Source: Strix aluco (Eukaryota > Chordata > Aves > Strigiformes > Strigidae). Taken from it: a stretch of DNA of 64,000 bases. The translations under genes and the position numbers were made by a program. Positions 35,501-45,900 of the stretch are shown in pieces. The stretch is taken from the NCBI RefSeq assembly GCF_031877795.1, contig NC_133943.1:12765001-12829000 (forward strand), read 5' to 3'. The notes under the pieces are model-generated. The model was not told the DNA's origin and did not search any database. It saw only the letters and a program-made list of their open reading frames with translations. Numbering within the stretch: the first letter of the stretch is position 1; each line of letters begins with the position of its first letter.

Positions 35501-37291
35501 AGTGATTATTTTTTCCATGTTCCTAGAGAATCTTACAGCAGTTCGTAACCATGGGAAGTAGGCAGGTACCTTTGTTTTAAAAGTGACGATGCCAGGACAC
35601 ACTGAGCCCAGGTATTCCTCCTGCACATGACCTGTGGCCTTTGCTCACAGAATGGCATGTAAAACCACTCTGTACTATGGTGCTTTGCTGTGGTGCAAAG
35701 CTGTGACACTTTCCCCTCTTCAATGTCAAAAGTCTGTGAGTGACCAAGGGAAGGAGGGGAGCTCTGGGTAAGTGGTTTGTATTTGCCTGTAGCTGATGCT
35801 TTTTCCATTTTCTGCAGGGAACAATCTGTACTCCTATCACCCTCATCCCAGTGGAGCAATTACTAAGAGACAGGGGATCGCTGAGCTACAGCAGAGCTAA
35901 GTGGACTGCAACAGGGAGATGTGGTCTTCTAAATGCTGTCTCGTAACTCTGAAGTGCCCTGTTGGTCTTTCCAAATTAAAAGACACACCACATAACAAAA
36001 TAACTTGGAACCACCCCATTAAAGAAACATTCTCTTGTCTCTTTGCTGTGGTTGGCTGAAGAACTTCACCTACACTTCTGTGTGGCAACAGTTCTCGAAT
36101 TTGACTGTCATTTCTCAAATATACTACTGCTGTCACATGCTCCCCAACCACGTTCAGTGCCCTCAGAGACTCTTTCACATGCAAGAAGTGGCAAAAATTC
36201 GTTTCTCAGTGTGTCAACACCACAGCAGACACTCAGATCAGGAAATCAGAGTTCCAGTGAGCTCTACAACCTTCTCACCAGAGCATTTCACTATCAGAAT
36301 GAGAGCTTTAAGACTTTACCACAAAGAAGAAACGCTAAAAAATGAATCTCAAATGGCAGAAAACATGCAACTCTAGGAAGCGTGGAAGCTTACCAAACTG
36401 CTTATGAATATTTGAAACACAGGCAAGGTAAATCTTGCAGTCTTCAAACACAAAGATTATTCTCAATACTGACAAACATTTGCAGTTTTCAGCACCATGG
36501 TATTGCCCAGGGAACCCGCAGGATAAATAATTTTTTAATGTAAAGATACAAGGAAAAGTAATTGAATTACTTTTTACAAATAAAATACAATCAGGTTGAG
36601 AATACTTTTCTCATGTTGATTAGGGTCCCTCTTTTTGGATAATTGCACTGAAGACAGCCTGGATTATGGAAACACACTGGGTGAATAAGAACAGCAAATT
36701 TGATTATCTGAATTTAGCCCTATTTTCTGGTAAGTTATTCAAAAGTTTTTTTTGTTTATTGTTGACCCTGTATTTTTACAAATGTATTTATATTTAAGTT
36801 ATTTACCAGAAAAGTTGGAGAAATTAGTTTTAGGTTTTACTGTGAAATATTCTTTTTGACAAATAATTCTTCACTTGTTTGTTTGTGGGCTATTACCTAA
36901 GTCACAAGATACTGTTTCTGCTTCCAGACTGCATGACTGAAACTTTTGAAACAAGAGAACAGGGAATAGGAAATAAGAGGGCTTCTAATGCAGATATTCA
37001 GAATGGCTGTTGTATGATATTTTAGAAGTTCTAAATATTTTTTCCATTAATGACAATTAGTTACCTAGTTATTCAAAACAAATAGGAAGAACCTTGGCCT
37101 AAGATACTATAGTTAACAAATTCTGTGCTTGTGGACACAAGTATAATTCTGAAATACCCTCGTGTCCTAGTCAGCTGTAGGTCTCAGTAAGTGAAGACTG
37201 CTTACTTACCGTTTTCCCTCAGTTTCCACTGCGCTTCCAGAAGGGCAGCAAAGGAAAATAATGAAAGTAAGGCAAATAGTAGGTGAGACAT
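29599..37291 (-). CDS. IL12B: Interleukin-12 subunit beta (IL-12/IL-23 p40)
   Basis: Joined exons 37210-37291, 34984-35265, 33715-33832, 32565-32767, 31600-31745, 30146-30267 and 29599-29602 encode 318 residues plus stop (human 328). p40 is secreted and pairs with p35 to make IL-12 or p19 to make IL-23, driving Th1 and Th17 responses. Residues 1-20 or so are a signal peptide (MSHLLFALL...). An Ig-like domain follows with the DAGNYTC motif, then two fibronectin III domains. The cytokine-receptor box WSEWS is intact near the C-terminus. The Cys in QCQKENYCPFAEE aligns with the human Cys that bonds p35 or p19. YENYTSSFFIRDI is nearly identical to human. All junctions are GT/AG with matching phases. 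No disabling change is seen. Confidence 0.97.
30146..30267 (-). CDS. IL12B: IL12B exon 7 (third domain, WSEWS box)
   Basis: This 122-bp exon encodes VYDTDEQSMQIP, then KISVQARDRYYNSSWSEWS and LC. It enters in phase 0 and ends with AG before the donor GTGAGA. An in-frame TGA would follow two codons into the intron if unspliced, giving the same ...LCR end. Confidence 0.95.
31600..31745 (-). CDS. IL12B: IL12B exon 6 (start of third domain)
   Basis: Acceptor TTTTCTCTTGCAG, donor CAG/GTAGAG. The exon encodes IKPDPPQCQYVATNGTVTW and then WSTPKSYFPLTFRVKVES. The IKPDPP hinge and the WSTP-SYF motif match mammalian p40. Confidence 0.95.
32565..32767 (-). CDS. IL12B: IL12B exon 5 (second domain)
   Basis: The 203-bp exon runs from SQGDVTCSSP to FFIRDI. 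It carries the ECQEDSAC-like segment (here QCQKENYC) with the inter-subunit cysteine and the near-invariant YENYTSSFF. It contains an adjacent EYT-EYT repeat, produced by a 9-bp tandem duplication. Confidence 0.96.
32857..33512. repeat. Diverged direct repeat pair in IL12B intron 4
   Basis: About 90 bp at 32857-32945 align with about 95 bp at 33418-33512. Shared order: GTTTT(T)GAT-TTGC, then T-TGGCTG-AC, CAGCTG-A, CAGT-CAGTGGG and a later TTATTA. They are either a local duplication or two copies of an unrecognised old repeat. Confidence 0.6.
33715..33832 (-). CDS. IL12B: IL12B exon 4 (second domain, N-terminal part)
   Basis: The 118-bp exon lies between CATGTAG and GTAAAAG. It encodes TFLKCEAKNYSGIFICSWMT, matching human FLRCEAKNYSGRFTC, and ends in phase 2. 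The exon holds the two cysteines of the domain and an N-glycosylation site NYS. Confidence 0.95.
34984..35265 (-). CDS. IL12B: IL12B exon 3 (Ig-like domain)
   Basis: The 282-bp exon encodes VYVIESEWNDETPAKRL, LTCNTS, the VKEFPDAGNYTC core and the loop to ILKSFK. The two Ig cysteines and tryptophan (YWKKG) are in place. The donor is GTACTG, weaker than the others, and the acceptor ends GTCCAG. Confidence 0.96.
37210..37291 (-). CDS. IL12B: IL12B exon 2 (start codon, signal peptide)
   Basis: The acceptor TTTTTTCCTTACAG ends exactly at the ATG. The exon encodes a hydrophobic signal peptide (MSHLLFALLSLFSF) and the first mature residues, QWKLREN, before donor GTAAGT. This layout, with the start codon at the very beginning of exon 2, is shared with mammals. 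Confidence 0.95.
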
Positions 37292-39104
37292 CTGTAAGGA
37301 AAAAATAAATTACTAAACTTCATTGAGGATTGTTGATTGTGTACTGAAATTGAACTCAATGCAGGACAGGATAATGAGAAGACAGAGTCAGTTCCATTGA
37401 ACTAAGAAACATTCTTCATTCTAAGAACTTTTAGACCACATAAAAATCGAATATCAGGTTTGTACTGGAGTTCAAGCCCAGATTTTGATTTGCTTGTTAT
37501 TCACACTGCAAACCAGTTTAAAGAAGAAATCATGGAAGTTAGAGGAAATTGTTGTGTGTGTAGATCTTATACGGTCAGGAGCTCAGAAGCATTCCCATGC
37601 CCCTCTGTTAAATGTCCCTCATGCAAGAAAAGTGCTGCTGATGCCAGTGAGGTTAGTTGCATGAACAAGGCATTGGACTTAAGAATCAATGAACATTAAA
37701 TTTCAGTCATACAAAGCTTGTGAGTGTATTCCTTGGTTTAAGCATGTCAGTAGTCCTACTAAAACAAAGGATTGCGAATAAAATGAAGGACCTGCTGAAG
37801 TGTTTTGCTGGACTGTAGTCTTCACCAACTCTGTGAGAACAGGTGACAGCATTGTCAATAATGCAATGTGGAGCTGGCATCAACACTGACACTTGCCTAA
37901 CTGGCACAAGTTCTAGTATCCACCTGATGTTGCATAGTCTTAATCAATTTTGCAAGCAATTTCAGGCAAAATTCTTACTGGATTCAGTACCACAGCTATA
38001 TTTGCAGAAATGGCTGGACATGTATATCGTTGTTGCTGTGTTTGATACATATACATATATCTCACTGGAGAATGTATAAGTATATAGCTCTATATACAAT
38101 ATATAAATGTATATTTGTCCTGACTTCAAAATATGGCTAGAGCTCTTCATGAAACACAAAACATATTTGCCAAATATTGTAGTAAGCACTGGGTGCATAA
38201 AAAACTTTAACAACAGTTATTCAGATACACTTTGAGACTCTTTTCAACTGGAGATTAAGCCAAATGAATAGGAGTATGACTTAGAAAAAGAGATTAGTGA
38301 ATATATCTTTCAAAGTCTATTCTAACTACAGTGGGAGTCTGAATGCACAGGAAAAACACAAAATTAAGTGGTTTGGGCTTTTTTTCCCCCAAACCAGACT
38401 TTTTCAGAAAAAGGGGAGTAGTCCTCCTGATTTCTTCTCATGTGCTATGAAACCTTTTCATTTCAGTTTATGAAGAAAGAGTATGTGTATATTTTTGTAT
38501 GCACCAAATTCCTCACTGGTAGCTCCTGCTATTATTAGTGGTCCTTAATCTTGACCAGAAAACAGCTGGGTCTGGACCAATGCCAAGAAAGCGTGCCATC
38601 TGATTCTGTACACCGCACAGCACAGCTATTAATGGGACCAGCAACTACAAGTGTAGTATCTGGAGAGTATCTAGAAGAAGAGCCAGCTCACATTGCACCT
38701 GTACTCAGAGAGAGGCATGAGCATCAGTGAAAAGCCAGATGCTATCAGGCAGCCTATCATTGCTTCATTAAAAGGCAAACACTCTTAGCTCCTGGTGATT
38801 TTCTACTGTAGGCAGGATTACCTGTAATTTGTGAAAGAAAAATACATTTTGCAATTTTCTGAAAGATGCTAATTTCTTTCATTGTAACATGGCATTCATC
38901 ACTATGCTTCATAAAACCAGTATCTGAAATATTGACCAAAACTTGGACGAGAAGGGTGTAAAACATGCCTTCTTTTCCTTATCAAGCTTTCATCAAAATT
39001 GAAATCTTGAAAACAGTAAAGTTTCTCCTGGTTTTAGAGAGAAGCTTCACAATTCAGGCTTTTGATGAAAAAAGTTAACACTTTTCATAAACAAATTATT
39101 CAAT

Positions 39105-39147
39105 TTTTGAGATGGGGGGAAGAACACCCCCTCCCCCCATCTCAAAA
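39105..39147. repeat. Perfect 16-bp inverted repeat (hairpin), 11-nt loop
   Basis: TTTTGAGATGGGGGGA at 39105-39120 is exactly complementary to 39132-39147. It lies in IL12B intron 1, about 0.57 kb downstream of exon 1 on the transcribed strand. Weaker similarity continues beyond the stem. Confidence 0.9.
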
Positions 39148-39292
39148 TTTTATTGAAAAATTAATCAGAAATAAGCTCAGTTTCTGAACATCAGTGCAGT
39201 TGCTCAAGCACTTCATAGATGAGGAGAGTGTATCAACATCATATGTTCCCTGTGATCTGGAGCATGAGCTGCTGTAAATCAGCACAGATTCC

Positions 39293-39395
39293 TTCACTGA
39301 GAATCACTGAAGAATTTATGTCAGAAGGACCTCTGGATGTCATCTGAACCAGTCCCAGCTCAAGGCAGGGCCAACTCAATGGTGTTGCATGTTTT
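39293..39395 (-). mobile_element. Short CR1-like LINE 3' remnant
   Basis: Read on plus, GAATCACTGAAGAATTTATG, GAAGGACCTCTGGATGTCAT and CTCAAGGCAGGGCCAACT follow the order seen in the complement of avian CR1 3' ends, so element sense is minus. It lies in IL12B intron 1. Confidence 0.6.
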
Positions 39396-39720
39396 TTAAA
39401 ACAGAGAACGGTCTGACTATAAATACATATTTGTTGATGCACACACCCCAGCAACATGAATATTGGTAAATTACAAGAGATTATTACCTTATAACATCAG
39501 CTGTTCTGTAAGTTAGATAACAATTCTATGAGCTATATACATATATACATTATGTGCCTAACTTCAGGCAGGTAAGCATACAAATACTCTCCTGAGAAAA
39601 ATGCCACCATTATTTAAATACACTTTTAATTAAAGAATTTTAAGTTTTCATCAGTTTCATCTGAAGCAGCTGGTACCAGACTTGTGCTTCCCCAGTGTTA
39701 GAGAAGAAATGAATTCTCAC

Positions 39721-39778
39721 CTTTTCCTGTGATGCCTGTTAGCTGAAGTTGCCAGGCAGGTTGGTTTTGTGATCTGAA
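39721..39778 (-). other. IL12B: IL12B exon 1 (5' UTR)
   Basis: On the minus strand a TATA-like box at 39801-39808 is followed about 30 bp later by sequence ending ACAGGAAAAG before donor GTGAGAAT at 39720. This gives a non-coding exon of roughly 55-60 bp, spliced over 2.4 kb to the ATG exon. The exact start is estimated from TATA spacing. Confidence 0.7.
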
Positions 39779-39800
39779 GGAAGCAAAGTGCTGGCTCCCC

Positions 39801-39808
39801 TATAAATA
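39801..39808 (-). promoter_or_regulatory. IL12B: IL12B TATA-like box
   Basis: GTATTTATAG on the minus strand occupies the place of the TATA element in mammalian IL12B. The next elements upstream also keep the mammalian order. Confidence 0.6.
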
Positions 39809-39861
39809 CCTCTAAACTCCGAAAGGAAAGGGATGCTCCGTTTCACCGCAATACCACAGAA

Positions 39862-39867
39862 TTGCAA
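39862..39867 (-). promoter_or_regulatory. IL12B: C/EBP-like site of the IL12B promoter
   Basis: TTGCAA in the context GTGTTGCAATTC lies about 55 bp upstream of the TATA-like box. The human p40 promoter has a C/EBP site with a very similar core (as I recall, AATGTTGCAAC) at a comparable distance. Confidence 0.55.
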
Positions 39868-39929
39868 CACGTGGCTTGAGTTCCTTTTTTACATAGTGGC
39901 AGAGCTAAAGCAAAAAAAAAAAAAAGTTT

Positions 39930-39938
39930 GGGACTCCC
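39930..39938 (-). promoter_or_regulatory. IL12B: kappaB-like site of the IL12B promoter
   Basis: GGGACTCCC fits a Rel/NF-kappaB half-site-like consensus and lies about 125 bp upstream of the TATA-like box. A GAGGAAAT Ets-like core follows at about 39953-39960. Rel and Ets control of p40 is established in mammals; use of these bases is inferred. Confidence 0.4.
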
Positions 39939-39969
39939 AGGTAAACTTTAAAGAGGAAATGAGATTATG

Positions 39970-42900
39970 AGATTGTTACAATGACCTTTATGGTATGCCA
40001 AAGGCATTTCCTTTCCTGCTTGATTTTCTGTCTCTCTCATACTGCCTGCTCATCATCTGAGGAAGAGTAAATACAGACTAAATAAACTTCCAAAATTGTC
40101 TGATGGGAAATATATTATGAAGACAGAAAGAGAAAGTTAAATAAACAAACTAAATCTATTTCTACCTGGTAAGCACAAAAGAGATAATTACGTGAAGTAA
40201 AATCCCAGCTACCACATCAATCAGAAGTAAATCTAAGGAAAAATGAATTTTTAATTGCTCTTTTACAATTTTATTTATTTTACAAATTGAGATTTAGGTC
40301 AACAAAAAATAAACAAGTAGTTCTTGCTCAGAGATAAAAACTTGAGATTGTCACACTCTTTTATGTTGCAGTTTTTAAATATAACCTATTGTTTTTTCTT
40401 TATAAACTGATGTTCCTTTTGGACCGTACTCAAGCATAAGAAAAGCCCCATACATAGCATATACTTTGAAAATGAGGAAAAGGTTTCTATTTTTTTTTAA
40501 ATTATTTGCAAAATAATAGAAAACAATTCACTTTATTTGTCAGGCAAACCAAAACTGAGTTGTTCTTCTATCCCTGTTCCAAACCTGAATAAGGTGACTG
40601 AAAAGTTATAAGCAAGAAGAAATACATTGCTTATGAAAGCAAAAAAAGTAGTTTGAAATTCAACCTGACATGCTTTAGGAATTCATAAATAGACACAACA
40701 CTATCCTGTGTGCTTTCTAGTGACAGGAGTATTCCCACAGCCCAGAGATCAAAGCTATAATGTAGTAATCAGTCCAGCAATGAAAAGATGGTGCCTGTCC
40801 CTTCAGCTGTAGTCAGTGGTCTCTCATAAGCCCTTCACATGGATGAAACAACACAAGCATCTGCAATATGTTGCATATTTGGTGCCCCCAAATATGGCAA
40901 GAACATAAAACAAAAGGAGGAACAACCCAAATTAGCAGTGAGATAAACTTATTATGAACTCCAGCAGTTCCCAGTGCATGGGGTTCCTGTTTATTGTTAC
41001 ACATCTGGGAGGCAAACAGCAGAGAGGGTGGCATGCTCTAATTTGAATGAGACTAGTTTCAGGATTCTGGATTAACTGTACTGAAAGCTTTACACAAATG
41101 TACTGCCAGTGGAATCCTTTTTTCTCCTTAGCCATCCTCTTCAAAGAAACACAGCTTGAGTAGGATCACATACACCTTTGGCAGCTGAGCTTTAACTCCC
41201 TCCCATCTCACAAAACACAAAGCTAGATCATTGCAATCTCAGATGGGCCTCACAACTCCCCTGCTGAGTCCAATGTACCCAACCTGTTACTCAAATATCA
41301 GCCCCCCAAATATCAGTCCCTTTGCTAGGGCTCGCAGCCAGAGCTGGGCAAGATGAGAGCGAGAGGGCTGCAGGCTGTGAGTGCAGCCTTCTGCAGCAGG
41401 TTTGAAATGGCACCTCTGTCACAGAGAAAAACTGCTCCCTTCACATGCTGTATACTGAATCTGGATCAAAGTAGTTTATTGATTTATTTGTGACACAGAA
41501 TTGACCAGCAACCAGTGAACTATTCATTTGAGATCCATATCAACAATATAACAGATAAGCCAGAGTACTAGACACTTCCAAAATGTTAACTGATACCTAT
41601 ACATCTCCACCCTCCACAAAAAGCTCTAATCTCCCCTTCCCACACATACACACGGTTTTACACAGAGGACGTGTGGGTTACAAGCACGTGTACCATCTTT
41701 GCATCTGGCTGATGCTTGTCTTTCTCTCTTACATGGTCATTTGGGACAAATGTGTTCTCGTGCAGTTTTCGGTCCTCCATTCACATACACCGTTTATATT
41801 CCCACTCCTATCTTAACAGCTGTTGTTATCCAGGCCATTTTGCCAAAGGCAGAGCCATGCAGACACTGACACTTCTGCTGTTGTTGTTTCAACTGTTCAG
41901 AAGGAGAAAATGGCAGTCTGAAAAAGCACATTGAGAATGATGTGGCAGAAGCAGCTGGGGCACAGTCAAGTGAAAGGTATTAAAACTGTTCCAGGTGACA
42001 AAATTGTCTCCTTCTGATCCTGATCCCTGGCTACCTTTGAAATGCATGTCAGAAGGCGCCTGGGCTGTGCACCATATTCCCATTCATCTGCTTCTTCTCC
42101 CAGGGGAAGCCTTGTAACAGGGGCAGGGAGGAAGCCCCAGGGAACAGTGACACCCCTTTCCCCTTGTAGTCTCAGCCTGTTCTAATTGCAGCCTCTGGGA
42201 AGCACTTAGGGCAGCTCTCCTCTCACAAGTGAGAAAGAGCCCAGGCTGAACCCAGGTTAGGCAACAATTTGTTCCTATTTAAGACCATTTCCAATTTCCA
42301 AAATTCACTTCTGTGACAACACACGAGTTTAACAGCAAGCCAGCAATGACCAGGAAAACTTGAGAGCTGCCTCTGGTTACTGAGCAGATAAGGGCACAAG
42401 TAATTTTACATACATGTTGCCTACTTCTTTCTCAACCCATCTTAACTTGCCTGTTTGCTTATGTCAGCCATGTATTACGTCTTTTCTTTTTTGACTGTAA
42501 TGTCACTAATGCATAGCTTAAACATCTGCCCAACCTGACGGTAGCCTTTAAATGCCTGCTCAGTTCTGAAACATGAATAGTTAATGGTTAATATAAATAA
42601 ATACACATTTTCAGAGTGCATGCTACCACACACATGCATAAAGCATACATCTCTGTTATTGTTACAGGACAAATGGAGTAATACGGTACCCAAGCTTTAT
42701 GTCAAGAATCCTAGATGCCAGTTATGGAGCACAGACATCTATGTGGAACTTCCATGATGGGATAGTTTGCTATGATCCATCAGAGGAATTTTTAAATATT
42801 AAAACATAGAGATTGTGAAAATATCTTTTGATGACAGTCTGGTTTTCCATTATGAGCTCATATACTCTTATGGGGAAATTTGGAGGAGAGCAGCTTCTCT

Positions 42901-45900
42901 CCCATCATTTTATCCTACTTCCCCTATGACACTGAAAGAGAATGGTGGAAACTCTATGTCCATGTTTTGCTTTCCTCTAATGCAATGGAAACCCTCCTTT
43001 TGGGCAGAAAGGGCCTGTTTGAAAATGGTTTTCCTTTCTTTTGAGGGACAGATGATTTTTGCATTGTGCAATGATGCAGTTATTTCACCACATTAGTAAA
43101 AGGAAGATTTATCTAAACTGTATAATCACTATGATTCCTCTATATGGAATTTCCTTCAGCTTCTGGCTCGTTTTGCATGGATATTGATTTGGAGATTAAT
43201 GCCAAAGATCAAGTTTTTGTTTATTATTATTATTTATTTATTACTATTATTAATTGTTATTAATAAATATTAATGTATTAGCAGTGAGAAGGGAACTCTG
43301 TTCTCTATATATAATTCACCAAAGAGTGATTTATGTGACTTCATCAGGAAATACTGTGTAATATCAATGAACTTTCCTAAAAAATTCCAGTCGCAAGCTA
43401 CTATGTGGAATCACTGAACCAAGATCAAACCTTGAGAGGAAGGCAAAACAATAGAGGGGAAAAATACTTTCCACTTCTATTAAAAATCAAAAAATCTAGG
43501 TTTTATACAGCAGTGATTCATTTGCATTATGATAGAACTAGAACAGCCACCCAAGATGGGACTTTGGGCATCTCTCCTTAGATGGAGAGGACAATAAGAT
43601 GTTACCTAATTACTCTAAGCTGGCAGGCCATCCACCACCTCCAGAGTAGAAATTGCACAACAGTATTACTGTGGCCTGACCTGATAAATTGGCCAGTATC
43701 ATGCTAATGTAGCTACTCAGCTTTCAGATTAGAGCTAGCTGTTGTTCTGTGTAGGGCTGAATGTGGATATAAACTACATGTAGACACAGAGTACCAGCTG
43801 GTGTTAAATAAGAGAAGTGGAAAGAAGGGGTTTTCATCTCTTAGTCCTACTCCCTTCTCCCCAGTAAATGCACATCTGCCCAGTCAACTTATAACTCATG
43901 TATTGGGTCTCTCTACATAGACTCCATTATATATACAGCCTGTATTTAGAGACAATAGTAGAAGTAAAAAAAGAATGTGAGGAAGGGGATAGTACTATCC
44001 TGCATAAGGATTAAAAAAAGCAAAAAGATGTATGACATTTCAAAAGGGTTTTAAGAACCAAACCACATTTTCTACAGTAAATGACTCCAGAGAGTCAATG
44101 GGATTTGCGTACCTAAGTCTATGATATGCTTTTGCAAATCTTCGTAGCCACTCTGAAAATCTGGGGCAGAGATACAAAAGAAACTGGTATCTGTGTAAGA
44201 CTCATTGCAGAACTATAGAGATACCGGTCCTCTTTAACACGGGAAGTTCCTCCCCCTGAGCATGCATAGAAGATGGTTCATTGCTTTTGTTTAAGTGCGA
44301 TGCAATGCAGTGCGATGCAATGCTTCCTATTACATCAGTCCGCTGCTTCCATCATAAATCTGTTATTCACATTTCATAAATCTGATATGCTACACTCAAC
44401 TGTAGGATCTAGATGCAAGTTGTTCACTTTACATGAAGTTCACTCATTTCTTGAGTGTGATGTTGCAACTATTTGAAATCCACTGTCACCATTACTTAGA
44501 CCAGGATATAGTGCTGGGGGTGGGGGAAATAACATATCAAACTGAAAGTAAAGGGAAAAACCCAATAGTAACTTATTGACTTAAATTCAAGCAGCATTTT
44601 CTTGTTTGTCAGGCAACTTCTATACAAAGGAGGCTGGACACTTGATTTCCTTGCAGTTCTAAAATTACATATAGCATTTTTTCAGGTATTCACAATAAAT
44701 TAGAAATAATCAAGAATAAAATCATTGGGGAACAAAATCAGTTGCTGAGTATCTGTGCAGATAACCTGGTGACATACTTATGATTTGTATTGCACTAATA
44801 GGAATTTCAGTTTATTTAAGACATGACAGGCAAAGGTACGTGGCTAGGTAGGTGGGTACATAGCTAGGTAGGTAGATTGGTCACAGTTTTTAGAGCCAGT
44901 GATTGTTAGCAATGGATGTGTGATGGGGTCAGATAGTCTTTAAAACCCAGAATCACACTATTGGACTGGGATTAACAAGTATACACGAAACAACAGTAGC
45001 CTTTCTACGTAAATGAAGGTGGCAAGGAGGCAATGACCAATGTAGTCCATCACAGTACTTTAAGCCATAAGAACATCCGTGGAAAAGTCTGTATTTTCTT
45101 TACTAAAAGCCAGTTAATACCTAAGACTTCTCTGTTGCTATTAGGATCAGGCAATGTAGGTAAATCGTTTCAATGTAGACAATAACCAGAGAGCATCTAT
45201 TGTATGGTCTAGAAAATGCTTTGATGCTCTCATACTGCTCTTCAGTTATTCCTTGGCCACAGTTGAAGAAAGACCAATGCAGGGATAAAGTGGAGAACTA
45301 TATCATGAAATTCAAGGGAATAAAACCCATCTACACTAAAATTCTAACTAGAGAAGTTATTGAGAAATTACTCTCAGGTTTTGGAACTGTATTAATCATC
45401 TAAAATCCATCAAATACTTTCCTCAGACATTGAGCTTCTCATATGAGATACATCTACTTGATTAGATATCATTACAAATGATATTTGCTGATAGGTGGGA
45501 ATTAACTTTGTGATACATATCAGTTTTGTACAGCAAGTGACATACTTTTAGTGCATGTACTTAAAGTGTTCAGTGAGTGACTCTAAGCAAAATAGAAACA
45601 GGGTAGAAAAGAACTGCAAATGTTAAGCATGCCTTAGAGAAAGGGGAGTTATAATAACACTTTTTGCAGATATTTTATATTTCAGGAGTCATTATGCTGT
45701 AATTTTTGTGGAATTATATGGAATATTCTATTTGTAACCACTCACCTATCAAAAGCGTAGTATAAATTGATAAGTTTTTTTCTAAGTTTTAAATTAAGTT
45801 TTAAATTAATCTGTTCCAGCAACTTTAAGAAATCATTTTGGCACTTGGATTTACAGTCTCAGAGGTGCCTTTCATGTCTCAGAGGTGAAAAAAAAAATAA

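Noticed and set aside
35533-36376. Overlapping frames of 89-113 codons within IL12B intron 2
   Set aside because: They are in intronic sequence, on both strands, with no splice or domain support.
37460-37699. Cys-rich 79-codon plus-strand frame (CCVCRS, CPSCKKS)
   Set aside because: The cysteine pattern suggests a zinc finger at first glance, but spacing fits no known finger and no flanking exons are seen.
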